64,000 bases of DNA from Eriocheir sinensis. Taxonomy: Eukaryota; Arthropoda; Malacostraca; Decapoda; Varunidae. The notes beneath the pieces were generated by a model. It was given only the letters and a program-made list of their open reading frames with translations. It was not told the DNA's origin and did not search any database. The DNA lies in the NCBI RefSeq assembly GCF_024679095.1, contig NW_026111183.1, forward strand, positions 375,596-439,595. Reading direction: 5' to 3'. The position numbers were made by a program, and so were the translations under genes. Positions 22,432 to 36,046 of the stretch are shown piece by piece (the stretch's first letter is position 1; every line of letters begins with the position of its first letter).

Positions 22432-22940
22432 GAAGTAAACAAAAGAAGACGAAAGGAAATTAGAGGAAAAAAATAGGAAAAGGTCAGATCAAAAAAAGAC
22501 AAAACATTAGTAAATAACCCGAAACAGTAAACACCAGGAAGGAAGAAGCGAGGAAGGAAAACATGAACAAGAAGACGTGAGAAAGAATAATGAAAGAGGG
22601 TGGACTGTGGGAAGAGGCGAGGAGGAGGAGGAGGAGGAGGAGGAGGAGACGGAGAGGAAGCAAGAATTGAGTAAAACAGAGAAACAAAGAAAGTAAATGA
22701 TAATATGTGTGTTGTGTGAGAGAGAGGAAAGAGAAGTCCAGGAGGAGGAGTAAGAAGAGGAAGAGGAAGGAGGAGGAGGAGGAGGAGGAGGAGGGGGGAG
22801 GAAGACACAGGAAGAAGGGAAAACGGATAAAGAGCAGCACGTGTGAGGGCACAATAAGAAACAAATAGAGGAGGGGAAGAAGGGAGGAGGAGGGGAAGGC
22901 GAAAGAGGGAGAGAGAAAAGAGGATAAACTTAAGAGGGAA
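22346..22940. repeat. (AG)n microsatellite and purine-rich tract
   Basis: 22346-22427 is pure AG. To 22940 the plus strand remains strongly purine-rich, with GGA runs at about 22620-22650 and 22740-22800. Long frames here on the minus strand are low-complexity Leu/Ser/Pro and are not genes. Confidence 0.95.
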
Positions 22941-22984
22941 TGAAGGTCACAGAGGAGCTGAGTCGGGTCTTCTGGGATGTTATT

Positions 22985-23456
22985 TACGTTCATGGTGCAG
23001 AAGCCTTGCCAAACTATCACTAGGCTCATCAGACTACTTGTGGAAAGTCTAACACAACCTCTAAGGAAATCTTACCTGGTGTGGGTGTGTGCAACCCTCG
23101 TCAAACTATCACTAGTCTCATAAAATTACCCATGGAAAGTCTAACAAAACCTCTACGGAAGTTTTACCTGATGTGGGGGTGTGCTAGCCTTGCCAAACTA
23201 TCACCAGGCTCATAAAACTACCCCTGGATATACTAACACAACCTGTACCAAAGCTTCATCAAATGAGTGCGTGTAAGATCCGTATCAGACGCTTTCGACT
23301 CTCACAACAGTTATTTCCCAAGGCCACAAAGGAGATTAGTCGGGTCTTTGAGGATTGTTTCTTACGTTCATGGTGCAGAAGACTTGTCAAACTATCCCCA
23401 GGCTCATAAGACTACCCGTGGAAATACTAACACGACCTCTACGAAAGCCTTGTCAA
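22985..23456. repeat. Tandem repeat with about 90-110-bp units
   Basis: Units at about 23001, 23093, 23188 and 23378 share the order gtcaaactatcacta, ctcataa.actacc..tgg, aa.tctaacacaacctctacgga. A related single copy lies at about 47636-47750. The hAT element starts exactly at the end of the last unit. Confidence 0.75.
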
Positions 23457-23661
23457 CAGGGCCGGATTTACATGTTGCGGGGCCCCGGGCCCTGAAAGTA
23501 TGCGGGGCCTTGTCAGGTTCACTCCCCACAAGCATTTAGTAAATTTGTCATATACTAATCGTCATGTTTATACAAACTCACCAACTACTCATTAGATGTA
23601 ACGTAGGAAAATCAGGAAACCAAGTTTTATAATGCATGTAATAATACAGTCCTTTATTAAA

Positions 23662-24540
23662 GATAGGGATAAGGATAGACCGAGGATGTTTAGTGTTGAA
23701 GAAGGTGATAGCTGAGTGTTGTCAAAGAATAGGGGATAGTTTGGAAGATTGCGTCGAGTGGATAGGTGGAGAAACTGTGTTTTTGAGGCTTTGAAGGACA
23801 CCAAGTCCTTCTTGCCCCAATCGGAGATAATGGTAAGGTCTGAGGCTAAGCTTTCTAGTTCCTGTTGGGTGGGTCTTCTATTAAAAGAAGTTGAGCAATG
23901 CAGAGTGGAGTCATCGGCGTAAGAATGGATAGGACAGTTCGTTTTGGAAAGATCATCATTGAACAACAGAAAGAGTAGGAGATAGGACTCAATCCTGCGG
24001 AACACCCCTATTAATAGGTTTAGGGGAAGAACAGTGACCGTCTACCACAGCAGAAATAGAACGGTCAGAAAGGAAACTGGAGATAAAGGTACAGAGAGAA
24101 GGATAGAAACCGTAGGAGGGTAGTTTGGAAAGCAAAGATTTGTGCCAGACCCTATCAAAGGCTTCTGATATGTCCAGCGCAATAGCAAAGGTTTCACGGA
24201 AACGGCTAAGAGAGGATGACCAAGAGTCAGTTAAGAGAGCAAGAAGATCGCCAGTAAAACGCCCCTTGCGGAACCCATACTGGCGATCAGATAGAAGGTT
24301 AGAAGTGGAAACGTGCTTTTGAGTCTTCTGGTTAAGGATCGATTCAAAAGCTTTAGATAGACAAGAAAGTAAAGCAATAAGACGGTAGTTTAAGGGATTG
24401 GAACGGTCAACCTTCTGAGGCACAGGCTGTACAAAGGCATACTTCCAGCAGGAATGAAAGGTAGATGTTGACAGGCAGAGGCGAAAGAGTTTAACCAGGC
24501 AGGGTGTCAGCACGGAAGCACAGTTTTTAAGGACAATAGG
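23662..24540 (-). pseudogene. LINE C copy 1 (jockey-like), fragment
   Basis: Minus-strand RT fragment truncated at both ends. It begins in MLTPCLVKLFRLCLS and covers the RLIALLSCLSKAFES, QYGFRKGR, ALDISEAFDRVWHKSLLSK and SYADDST motifs, then the LHLSTRRNLPN block. A frameshift at about 24000 splits the frame and the 3' end is missing. Related proteins in crabs are usually annotated as transposon BS/X-element-like RT. The stretch 24541-24824 beside it shows nothing recognisable. Confidence 0.88.
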
Positions 24541-24823
24541 ACAATAGGAAATAATTTGTGTTCAGCACTCAAAAGGGCCAGAGACGCCAAACGACTTTCT
24601 CCCATGGTACTGCGCAGTGTCCTTGATTCTGTTTAACTTGCAAAACGATCACTTTCCAGTGCAGCCCGTCACGAAAATTGACGAATAGATACATAGAGCC
24701 ATCTCCAGGTTGGCGGACGCTGCAATCATATCACAGTTGTGTATGATTGACTACAATGTGATTGAGTCGATTTTTCCTGGCTTCCTTCTTCTAGAGCTGT
24801 CTTGAGGAATGTCTGGAAATGCA

Positions 24824-28122
<3,299 letters not shown>

Positions 28123-28125
28123 GTG

Positions 28126-28199
28126 GGGGGGATTCTGGAGCTGCCGTGTGTAGGCCACCCTGCCTCTTGCAGTTTCCCTATGTTCTTATGTTCTTGTTA
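28126..28199 (+). mobile_element. LINE E 3' tail, plus strand
   Basis: Short tail (ggagctgccgtgtgtaggcc, ctcttgcag, atgttcttatgttctt) identical in layout to the ends at 37195-37213 and, inverted, 28478 and 52927. It faces the inverted copy starting at 28478. Confidence 0.8.
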
Positions 28200-28204
28200 A
28201 TTTG

Positions 28205-28477
28205 CAGAGTTTGTTCCTTGCATGGCTCATTCACTGAATCTTGTTGCGATGTGTGCTGCTGAATGTTGCAGTGACTATGTTTGGTGCTACGATTCAACGT
28301 CTGTATGTTTATCTGGTCAAGTCAACACATTGTTGGCGCAAACATGGAGATGCGCTGCAAGGCTCACCAGTTATCAAGTGCTTGCCAGACACACGATGGT
28401 CGGCCCGTGCAGATGTTGTAGAAGCCATAGCCAATGGCTACGAGCAAAACATAGTTGTACTAGAAAATCTAGCAATG
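28205..28477 (+). pseudogene. hAT transposase fragment in inverted orientation
   Basis: The plus strand reads FVPCMAHSLNLVAMCAAECC, the block that follows the DNASN motif in DUF4371-type hAT transposases, and then, in another frame, QRLYVYLVKSTHCWR and LPDTRWSARADVVEAI. It should continue the minus-strand fragment that ends at 29078 but lies on the opposite strand, bounded on both sides by LINE E tails. Confidence 0.75.
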
Positions 28478-29076
28478 GACATAAGAACATAAGAACATAA
28501 GAACGTTGGAATCTGCAAGAGGCCGGTAGGCCTATACAAGGCAGTTCCTTTGACCCTAAGCTCCTGTTTATCTAACCCCACCTAGTATCGCTGTCCATGA
28601 ATTTATCACCTTGTCACTCACCACATGACTGCTAAGCCTATTCCACTCATCCACCACCCTGTTTGTAAACCAATTTTTGCCTATGTCCCTGTTAAATCTG
28701 TATTTATCCAGTTTAAACCCATTACTTCCGTGTCCTACCCTGTTCTCTTACCAACAAAACCTTATGAATATTTCCCTTATTAAAGCCCTTCATCAATTTA
28801 TAAACTTCGATCATGTCTCCACGCACCCTTCGCCTTTCTAGAGAATGCAAGTTTAACTGTTTGAGTCTTTCCTCGTATGGCAAGTTTCTCAACCCCTGAA
28901 TCATCTTAGTCATCCTCCTCTGCACCGATTCTAGCATTTTGACATCCATTCTATAGTAAGGTGACCAGAACTGAACCGCATAGTCAAGATGAGGTCTAAC
29001 TAATGCTAAATATAGTTTGAGGGAAACTTCGGCGCTTCTGTTGCTTACGCTCCTTGAAATAAATCCACAATGACGT
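28478..29076 (-). mobile_element. LINE E copy 1 (CR1/L2-like), 3' part
   Basis: The minus strand encodes GFISRSVSNRSAEVSLKLYL, FWSPYYRMDVKMLESVQRRM and the RLKQLNLHSLERRRVRGDMI block, followed by a 3' UTR ending in repeated ATGTTCTT. It is truncated 5' inside the RT C-terminal region and inserted in the hAT transposase, just after AHIKR. Confidence 0.9.
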
Positions 29077-29079
29077 TTT

Positions 29080-29530
29080 ATGTGCGCCTGGGTGCCGTTA
29101 TATTTTGCAGACATGTTGCTCGCGTTATCATGCCGCGACACTCACAGATGGGAATATTGGGTTTCTGCAAAAAAATCACTATTACTTCTGCAATTTCATT
29201 TCTTGTATAATTCAGTAAGGGTACAAACGTCAAAAAACGCTCTGCTGGCCCCTCTGGCAACATGTACCGAATGGTTAGGCGTTGCTGGTCCATGTGAGAC
29301 ACGTCTGGAGGGGAAGCCGCAGATATGGAGCAATATTTGGCATTTTTTAACTTCTGCTGCTATGGTAGACATAACATTTTCCCCCAACACATTGATCAGC
29401 TCGTTACATAGTGTTGAGGAGAGGTAGTTTACATTAGCACTTCCCTGGTTGGCATGTTTCTGTAAATGTGCCGCGAGAAAAAGAGTCGTACTTGCTAATA
29501 AGCTCAAATGTTTTACGTGACTCAAGTCAG
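29080..29530 (-). pseudogene. hAT DUF4371-type transposase, N-terminal fragment
   Basis: Spread over three minus-strand frames: NYLSSTLCNELINVLGENV, then SHMDQQRLTIRYMLPEG, then HDNASNMSAKYNGTQAHIKR. These are consecutive blocks of the DUF4371 region of ZMYM1-like hAT transposases. Frameshifts show it is dead. The DNA from 29530 to the right terminal repeat at 29687 contains the GC-rich sub-terminal region. Confidence 0.75.
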
Positions 29531-29739
29531 GGATTATATTGATATGACACGAAAGGATGGCAGTGGTATCCTTGAATTAAACAGAAAAGTGCTTATATTA
29601 ATGTACTGGAGCTGGCGCGGGGCCCCTAAATGCGCGGGGCCCTAGCTGGGCTGCGGGCCTATGGGCCCTGCCCTAAATCCGGCCCTGCTTGTTAGCCTTT
29701 TTGTTAGCTGTTTTTTTGTGTGTTTTAGATTAAGGCGCG

Positions 29740-30340
29740 AACTGTTATCTCACGTCAGGACCGGTGTACCGTTGCCTGCTTTCTCCAGTTGATAGAAGTC
29801 GTGAGACAACACAATAGCCTTTTAGTTAAGTGATGTGGGTTATGTGTTGGCCGAGCGGAGCCGTTAAGTTCACTTTGAGTTCACTTAATTTACTCTCTCT
29901 CTCTCTGGTTGATTAAATGGTTGTATTGCTTTTTAAATATATTTACAGAATAGTTACAGTATTTTGTGGACGAGTCGTAAGTCGTACGCACACTCCGAGA
30001 AGTCCTGTGCTCTCGTCCGCCGCCCGCCCTGACCTGCCGGCTTCTCTTGGTACAGGAGGGGCCAGCGGATAGCATGCTTGCTGAATCAGCACCGTTCCCA
30101 CGGCAAGGAGCACCTCCTAAGCACAACGTAGCGTCTGTGTGTAACGTCCTGGCGCCACTGGGCCATGGCGATACGACATACATTCACACATTCACATTAT
30201 GTTATAATATACACATTACATCGCTCGGTCACGGAAAAAGTCGCGACCTCGCGGTTCACCCGACCCTTAAAATCAGTGTACCTACCCATGTTACAGTCGC
30301 ACAATGTGTACTAGTTAAACGAGGGCCTATTATGGTTGCA
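29740..30340 (-). mobile_element. LTR-like end of gypsy-2
   Basis: Non-coding stretch at the 3' side of the minus-strand gypsy-2 remains, related to 1-480. It begins around tgttatctcacgtcagg (about 29746) and contains acaacacaatagc, ggccgagcgg and tataatatacacattaca. Exact LTR termini and the polypurine tract could not be fixed. Confidence 0.5.
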
Positions 30341-30356
30341 TGTAAAAAAAAAATAT

Positions 30357-30960
30357 ATACAAGTCAGAGCCCGCCTAACGATACAGCATCGGGAAATGCC
30401 AATGACAATAAAAATAATCATGGAAGTAACAATAAATGGGCAAAGTACATACAGGGCGAGGTAAATGGGAAGCTCAGCACTATTCCGATAAAACAAAACA
30501 AAATAATAGCTCGAGTAGTCATTTACAAGATACATCCTAGAAAAATAAATTGACCAAATTGTCATTAGGATACATGATAACGGAGCTATTTGGAATAGTA
30601 ATAAGAAAAGGAAAAAAAAATCCTTGAAGAAGATTTGATACAAACTGAATCTTCGAGTCACAATGCGTACGAACTCAGCGCGGTGGGGCAACTCTTGCCT
30701 GAAGATGGTTGTACAAAGTCAGAGCCCGCTTAACAAGGCAGAACAGGGGGATGACAATGATGATAAAAAAGAACCACCGGCAAGATCAGTGATGGGTAAT
30801 GTACATATGGGGCAAGGTAAACCGGTAGAGAGTCATGGACAGCTGACTCCAATTCCGAGAAATTTGAAAAGGTTAGCTCGGAAAGGCTATTTGTCACATA
30901 CTTCATCCTAGAAAAGGTGAGATTCACTAAACTGTCAATAGGATAGATTGGGATGGCATT
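30357..30960. repeat. Diverged tandem duplication, period about 357 bp
   Basis: 30357-30600 and 30714-30960 align: gtcagagcccgc.taac, gatgacaatgat/aatgacaataaa, gggcaaggtaaa, catcctagaaaa, attgtcattaggat/actgtcaataggat. It duplicates the 3' end of the env-like region on the minus strand. Confidence 0.75.
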
Positions 30961-31224
30961 TGTGGCCGCAAATCCATGATGGAGCTTCTCCGGAAAGGTT
31001 GTCAAATTGACAGAAAGTAGGGAACAAGACACCCGTACCGCCAGGTGACCTGCAACCTCTCTATAAGTTGAATCTTCAGGACAGACCACTGTCACAAACA
31101 CTGGTAGTGTGAAAAAGAAGTAGTGAAATTCGGAGAACCTCCTGTGGAAAAATGATTTAGGGACGAAGCGATGATAGAGACAACTCTCTAGAGCTTTAGA
31201 AGCATCTGACTGGGTTAGCACCAC
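30730..31224 (-). pseudogene. Possible envelope-like remnant of gypsy-2
   Basis: 164 residues between the integrase and the LTR, where env lies in errantivirus-like gypsy elements. Cys residues flank a beta-rich stretch, and a hydrophobic segment near the C-terminus could be a membrane anchor. No furin site, signal peptide or fusion peptide could be assigned; the frames between 31225 and 31828 are broken. The call rests mostly on position and composition, so it could be an unrelated remnant. Confidence 0.35.
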
Positions 31225-31828
31225 TAACTCCTGATACTCCGTTTTTCAGGTCTACAGCACTATAAAAGAAAATCCTGTCACCAAGTGGTGAAATCACCGT
31301 TGTAACAAATCTCACTGAAATATATAAATCCAGCATAAATAGTTAAAGTAATTCCAGCATTAATAAACATCAAATTCAAAAGACAAATTTCCACCTATCC
31401 TCCGACCGGAACGAACGTGGATGACTGACATCAGTGATGCCAAAAATAATTCCCGTAACGGTTAACAGTGGTATGTCAAGGAAAAGGTAAGTGAGTAAGA
31501 CTTGTCTGCGTACTTCCAAAGCTGAAAGGTATTCACATGCTGGATACAATAAAAGTTAGGGACAGCATCTGCCCAAGTGTGGTTAAGTCTGTCTTTGCAG
31601 AGAAAAATGTCTGTTTCAAGCAGAAGCACATGAGGTTCAAGGTTAAAAGTACCTATCCCTATGGTAGTTTACACCCTCGACTATTACGGTCCCAACAACT
31701 AAGGAGACTGACTGCCCTGCATCAACTCAGCAATAAAAAGAAAATAGTGAGTAAGAGTGAAAAGTATTACTCAAGCACTCCCCTCTCGCATGAAAAAGGT
31801 GCAGGCAAAAGCTCAGGAACCAAATAAA

Positions 31829-32897
31829 TTAGTAATTGCGAGGACGCAGGTTATAGTCGTGTGGTGGAAAGATAGACAAAGCATCGTCAGGCTGAGGCAA
31901 ACAGGCGGTTCTCGCTGGTTCAACTAAAGTCGAATCGATGACCTCAGGCTGGGCGTCTGTCTTTTTGAGGCGATCACTATGCACAATTTCATATGAATTA
32001 AAAATGAGATCATAAAGCTCAAATTTGTGACCACCTAGTTGCCTAACTATCTGGCGTGGGCCCACGAATTTAGGGGACAACTTCGAATGTCTCTCTGGGA
32101 CTCGAGTCATAACAAAGTCACCCACTTTCAAGGAAACAGGGGCGGCACGCTTGTGTTGCTGCAAGCACATAGCCTCAGATGTAGCCTGTAGTCTCTTTTT
32201 GACTTCTCTATGAATATTTGTGAAAACCTTGAGTTGAACCTTAGAATAATCATCTACATTATATACAGGTGAATGAGAACTACCAAGCAGGTCATACGGG
32301 AGTCTCTTCTCAACCCCAAAAATTATGTAGTGGGGAGATTGTCCCGTTGACTCACAAACACTGCTGTTTATGCTTGCTGCAACATATGCTAGCCAGTCCT
32401 CCCATGTATGCTGAAGTCCGCTAACGACCGGGCGCAAGACATCTAAAATCTTCCTATTCGTGCGCTCAACAAGGCCGTTGCTGGATGGGTGATAACTGAA
32501 TGTAAAAGATTGTGTAATGGCAAACTGTTTGCATATTTCTGCTAAAAGTTGATTTCGAAACTCGGTTCCATTATCACCTAACAACACTCTAGGTGTGGAA
32601 TACGGACAAATGAGATGAGTAATCAGGGCATGAGCAATGGACTTAGCAGATTTATCTTGCACTGGGGCTAAAACAACGTACCGAGACAAGTGATCTACAC
32701 AAACTAAGAGGTACCTAGAGCCCTGGTGGCTGGCGGGAAGCTGTAGCAAGTCAATAGAAACTACATCCCAAGGCCGGGCAGGGGGCGGGTATTCTAGGAT
32801 CGGCGCAGGCCTAGGCACCGTCCCTTTATGTTGGGCACACTTGACACACTTAGCCACATACGCGTCAATATCTACACGCATAGTTGGCCAAAAATAG
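31829..32897 (-). pseudogene. pol: gypsy-2 pol, integrase part
   Basis: About 350 residues: zinc-finger Cys pair (CVKCAQH), catalytic core with Asp in VVSIDLLQLP, Asp in LLGDNGTEFRNQ and Glu in SSNGLVERTNRK, a chromatin-binding-like C-terminal region (FVGPRQIVRQLGGHKFELYD) and an end in YNLRPRNY. It is clearly a different gypsy lineage from gypsy-1. It is uninterrupted but truncated: just upstream of the zinc finger, at about 32897, it runs into CCCTT satellite DNA, and no RT, protease or gag remains. Confidence 0.92.
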
Positions 32898-34140
32898 ACC
32901 CCTTCCCTTCCACTTTCTTTCTCGTCCTTTCCCTTTCCCTTTCCTTTCCTTTCCTTTCCTTTCCTTCCCTTCCCTTCCGTTCCAATTTTTTATCGTCCTT
33001 TCCCTTCTCTCTCTTCCCTTCCCTTCCCTTCCCTGCTTACAAATTATTAAATTAATTTCTGCTTATTATAAAACCATTTTTTTAAGCATAATAAAGTGTT
33101 TCAAGTGTTTCCACTTTTTTCTCTTTTCTTCCCTTTCCTTCCCTTTCTCTTCCACTTTTTCCCCGCCCTTTCCCTCTCTCTTCTTTTCAATTATCTTCCC
33201 TTCCCTTCCCTTCCCTTCCTTCCTTCCTTTCTTTTCCCTTCTTTTACTTATAATTTCTATTTCTTTTCCTTTTCTTCCCTTCCCTTCCTTCTCTTCCTTC
33301 CTTCCTTTCTTTTCCCTTCTTTTACTTATAATTTCTCTTCCTTTTCTTCCCTTCCCTTCCGTTCTTTTCCCTTCCACTTTTTCCTTCTTCCCTTCCTTCC
33401 TCGCTTTCCTTCTTCCCTTCCCTCGCCTGAACCCGCTTCCATCCTTTCTAATCCTTCCGCCTCATCCACCTCCCTTGCTACCTCATCCACTCCCACTCCC
33501 TCTTCTCCCTCCAACACCCTTGACTCCTCCCCTATCATCATCACCACTCCATCTTCCCCTTACACCTCCAACACGATCTCCTCTGCCACGCCTGAACCCG
33601 CCGCCACCCTTGCCATTCCTTCCCTTGCCATTCCTTCCCTTCCCTTCCCTTCCACTTTCTTTCTCGTCCTTTCCCTTTCCCTTTCCTTTCCTTTCCTTTC
33701 CTTCCCTTCCCTTCCTTTCCCTTCCGTTCCCCTTTTTTTATCGTCCTTTCCCTTCTCTCTCTCCTTTTCCCTTCCCTTCCCTGCTTACAAATTATTAAAT
33801 TAATTTCTGCTTATTATAAAACCATTTTTTTGTAAGCATAATAAAGTGTTTCAAGTGTTTCCACTTTTTTCTCTTTTCTTCCCTTTCCTTCTCTTTCTCT
33901 TCCACTTTTTTCCTGCCCTTTCCCTCTCTCTTCTCTTCAATTATCTTCCCTTCCCTTCCTTTCCCTTCCTTCCTTCCTTTCTTTTCCCTTCTTTTACTTA
34001 TAATTTCTTTTCCTTTTCTTCCCTTCCCTTCCTTCTCTTCCTTCCTTCCTTTTCCTTCTTTTACTTATAATTTCTCTTCCTTTTCTTCCCTTCCCTTCCG
34101 TTCCTTTCCCTTCCACTTTTTCCTTCTTCCCTTCCTTCCT
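32898..34140. repeat. CCCTT/TTTCC-type satellite with a 742-bp higher-order repeat
   Basis: Nearly pure pyrimidine on the plus strand, built of ttccc and ttcctt pentamers to heptamers. Larger blocks repeat: ccactttctttctcgtcc at 32910 and 33652 (742-bp offset), and both copies contain the same non-satellite island (gcttacaaattattaaatta...gcataataaagtgtttcaag). Protein frames here are low-complexity and not genes. Confidence 0.92.
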
Positions 34141-35042
34141 CTCTTTCCTTCTTCCCTTCCCTCGCCTGAACCCGCCTCCATCCTTACTAATCCTTCCGCC
34201 CCATCCACCTCCCTTGCTACCTCATCCACTCCCACTCCCTATTCTCTCTTCACCACCCTTGACTCCTCCCCTATCCTCATCACCACTCCATCTTCCCCTT
34301 CCACCTCCAACACGATCTCCTCTGCCTCGCCTGAACCACCCCACTCCTCTGCCACGCCTGAGCCCGCCGCTACCCCTATCTTTCCTTCTACCCCATCCAC
34401 CTCCCTTGCTACCTCATCCACTCCCACTCCCTCTTCTCCCTCCAACACCCTTAACTCCTCCCCTATCCTCATCACCACTCCATCTTCCCCTTCCACCTCC
34501 AACACGATCTCCTCTGCCACGCCTGAACCCGCCGCCACCCTTGCCATTCCTTCTACTCCATCCACCTCCCTTCCTACCTCATCCACCTCCATCCACAATA
34601 CCACTCCCCTTTCTCCCGCTCTCCCTTCCTCTCCCTCCAACACCCTTGACTCCTCCCCTATCCTCATTACCACTCCATCCTCCACTTCCACCTCCAACAC
34701 GAACTCAACCTCCTCCTCCTCCTCCTCCACTTCTGATACCACATCTCCCTCCATCCACACCTCACCCTCCACCCTTCCCCAACCACCCACTACTGTCACC
34801 ACCACCACATCCAAACCCACCTTCGCCCGCGCTCCCTTTTGTACCTCGCGCCCTGCCAAAAGAAACCACAAGACCATTCTCCCAGCTGTCACTTGTACGA
34901 TCCAGACGCTATTTCCTGGCATGGGCAAACTGACTACTAGAGTCAACTTAGTTCGCGACAGTGTGGTGAGAGGCCAACTTACGGAGTTTTGCGGTCGGAA
35001 TACGTTGAGACGGCAGCGTTTCTGTATCCCCGGAGCCAAACT

Positions 35043-35046
<4 letters not shown>
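34141..35046 (+). pseudogene. LINE ORF1 fragment: Ser/Thr/Pro-rich repeats plus SGNH-esterase start
   Basis: One frame is open without an internal start from at least 34141 to beyond 35046. It encodes repeated units (SSTPTPSSPSNTLDSSPILI, PSSPSTSNTISSATPEPAA), a Ser/Thr stretch, then VNLVRDSVVRGQLTEFCGR and RFCIPGAKLD. The last part resembles the first block of the SGNH/esterase domain in ORF1 of CR1-type LINEs, but the usual Gly before Asp-Ser is Arg. A (CA)n tract at 35047 cuts off the rest. A second copy of the repeat segment lies in another frame at about 33410-33640. Confidence 0.6.

Positions 35047-35087
<41 letters not shown>
35047..35087. repeat. (CA)n microsatellite
   Basis: About 40 bases of CA at the truncated end of the LINE ORF1 fragment. 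35090-35220 beyond it shows nothing recognisable. Confidence 0.97.
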
Positions 35088-35088
<1 letters not shown>

Positions 35089-35219
35089 GCTCCTCCTCCC
35101 CTTACCTTCGCGATCCCGGCTTCTGGGCGATGAGGTTAGCGAAAGCCACGTCCACTTCGGCTTAACCATCTCCGTTGAGCCCCGCTACGGAGGGTCAACT
35201 TGGGGTCCTGTTGGGGAGG

Positions 35220-36030
35220 CGGAGAGGGAGGGGGAGGATTAGCGAGTGAGGGGGGAGGGAAGGAGAGGGAGAGGGAAGGAAGGCGATGTGGTGGAATGGG
35301 AGATGTGAAGAAAGGGAAAGAAAAAGGAAAGGAAGGGAATAATGAAACAAAACGAGTAATGTGAAATAGAGAGGGAGAGAGGGAAAGACAGGAGGAAGGG
35401 AAAGGAAGGGAAAATAGAAAGGAATAACAAAAGGGAAGAATGGATGGAGAGAGGAGGGAAGGGAAGAAAGAAGAATGAAGGGAAGAAAGGGGGAAAACGG
35501 AAGTAAGGAAAGGAGAGAAGGAAGGAAGGAAGAAAGGAAGGAAAGAGAGAAGGTGGATGGATATGACAGTATGAAGAAAAACCGAAGGGGAGGGAAGGAA
35601 AAGAAAATATAAATATGAAGGAATAATGGGAAAAAAAGAGAAGAGTGAGGATTAGAGAGGAAAAGGAGGAGAAAGGGAGGAAAGGAGGAAGTTAGAGAAA
35701 AATAAAAGGAACGTTGGGGGGCGAGAGGTTCTGTAGTTCATGTCACGTGATCATTTTTGTTTTTTATCATTTTCAGTTTTTTTTTCATAATCATCTTTTA
35801 CTTTTTCTTTCTTATTCTTCATCTTTTCCTCCTCCTCCTCCTCCTCCTCCTCCTCCTCCTCCTTTTTCTTCTTCTTTTTCTCTTTCTTCTTGCTCCCTTT
35901 CATCAACATCATCTTTTTCTTCTACTTATCCTCTCTTCTTTATCGTTTCCTCCTCCTCCTCCTTCTCCTTCTCTTTCCTCCTGTTCTTCTTCATCAACAT
36001 CATCTTTTTCTTTTTACATATTCACTCTTC
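35220..36030. repeat. Purine-rich then pyrimidine-rich low-complexity DNA
   Basis: 35220-35710 is almost all purine on the plus strand (ggaaggga units). 35757-36030 is almost all pyrimidine (ctcctcctcctt units). The strand bias flips at about 35715-35757. The pyrimidine part ends 20 bases before the ATG of the retropepsin ORF and could serve as the tract of a splice acceptor (cacactgag directly before the ATG). Confidence 0.85.
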
Positions 36031-36046
36031 TTCACAACACACTGAG

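Noticed and set aside
32884..33798. 304-residue Pro/Phe/Leu-rich protein
   Set aside because: It is a translation of pyrimidine-rich satellite and its frame is set by the repeat.
35714..36046. N-terminal 111-residue extension of the retropepsin protein
   Set aside because: It translates a ctcctc/ttctt low-complexity tract and is better read as non-coding or as an intron pyrimidine tract; the ATG at 36047 begins normal composition.
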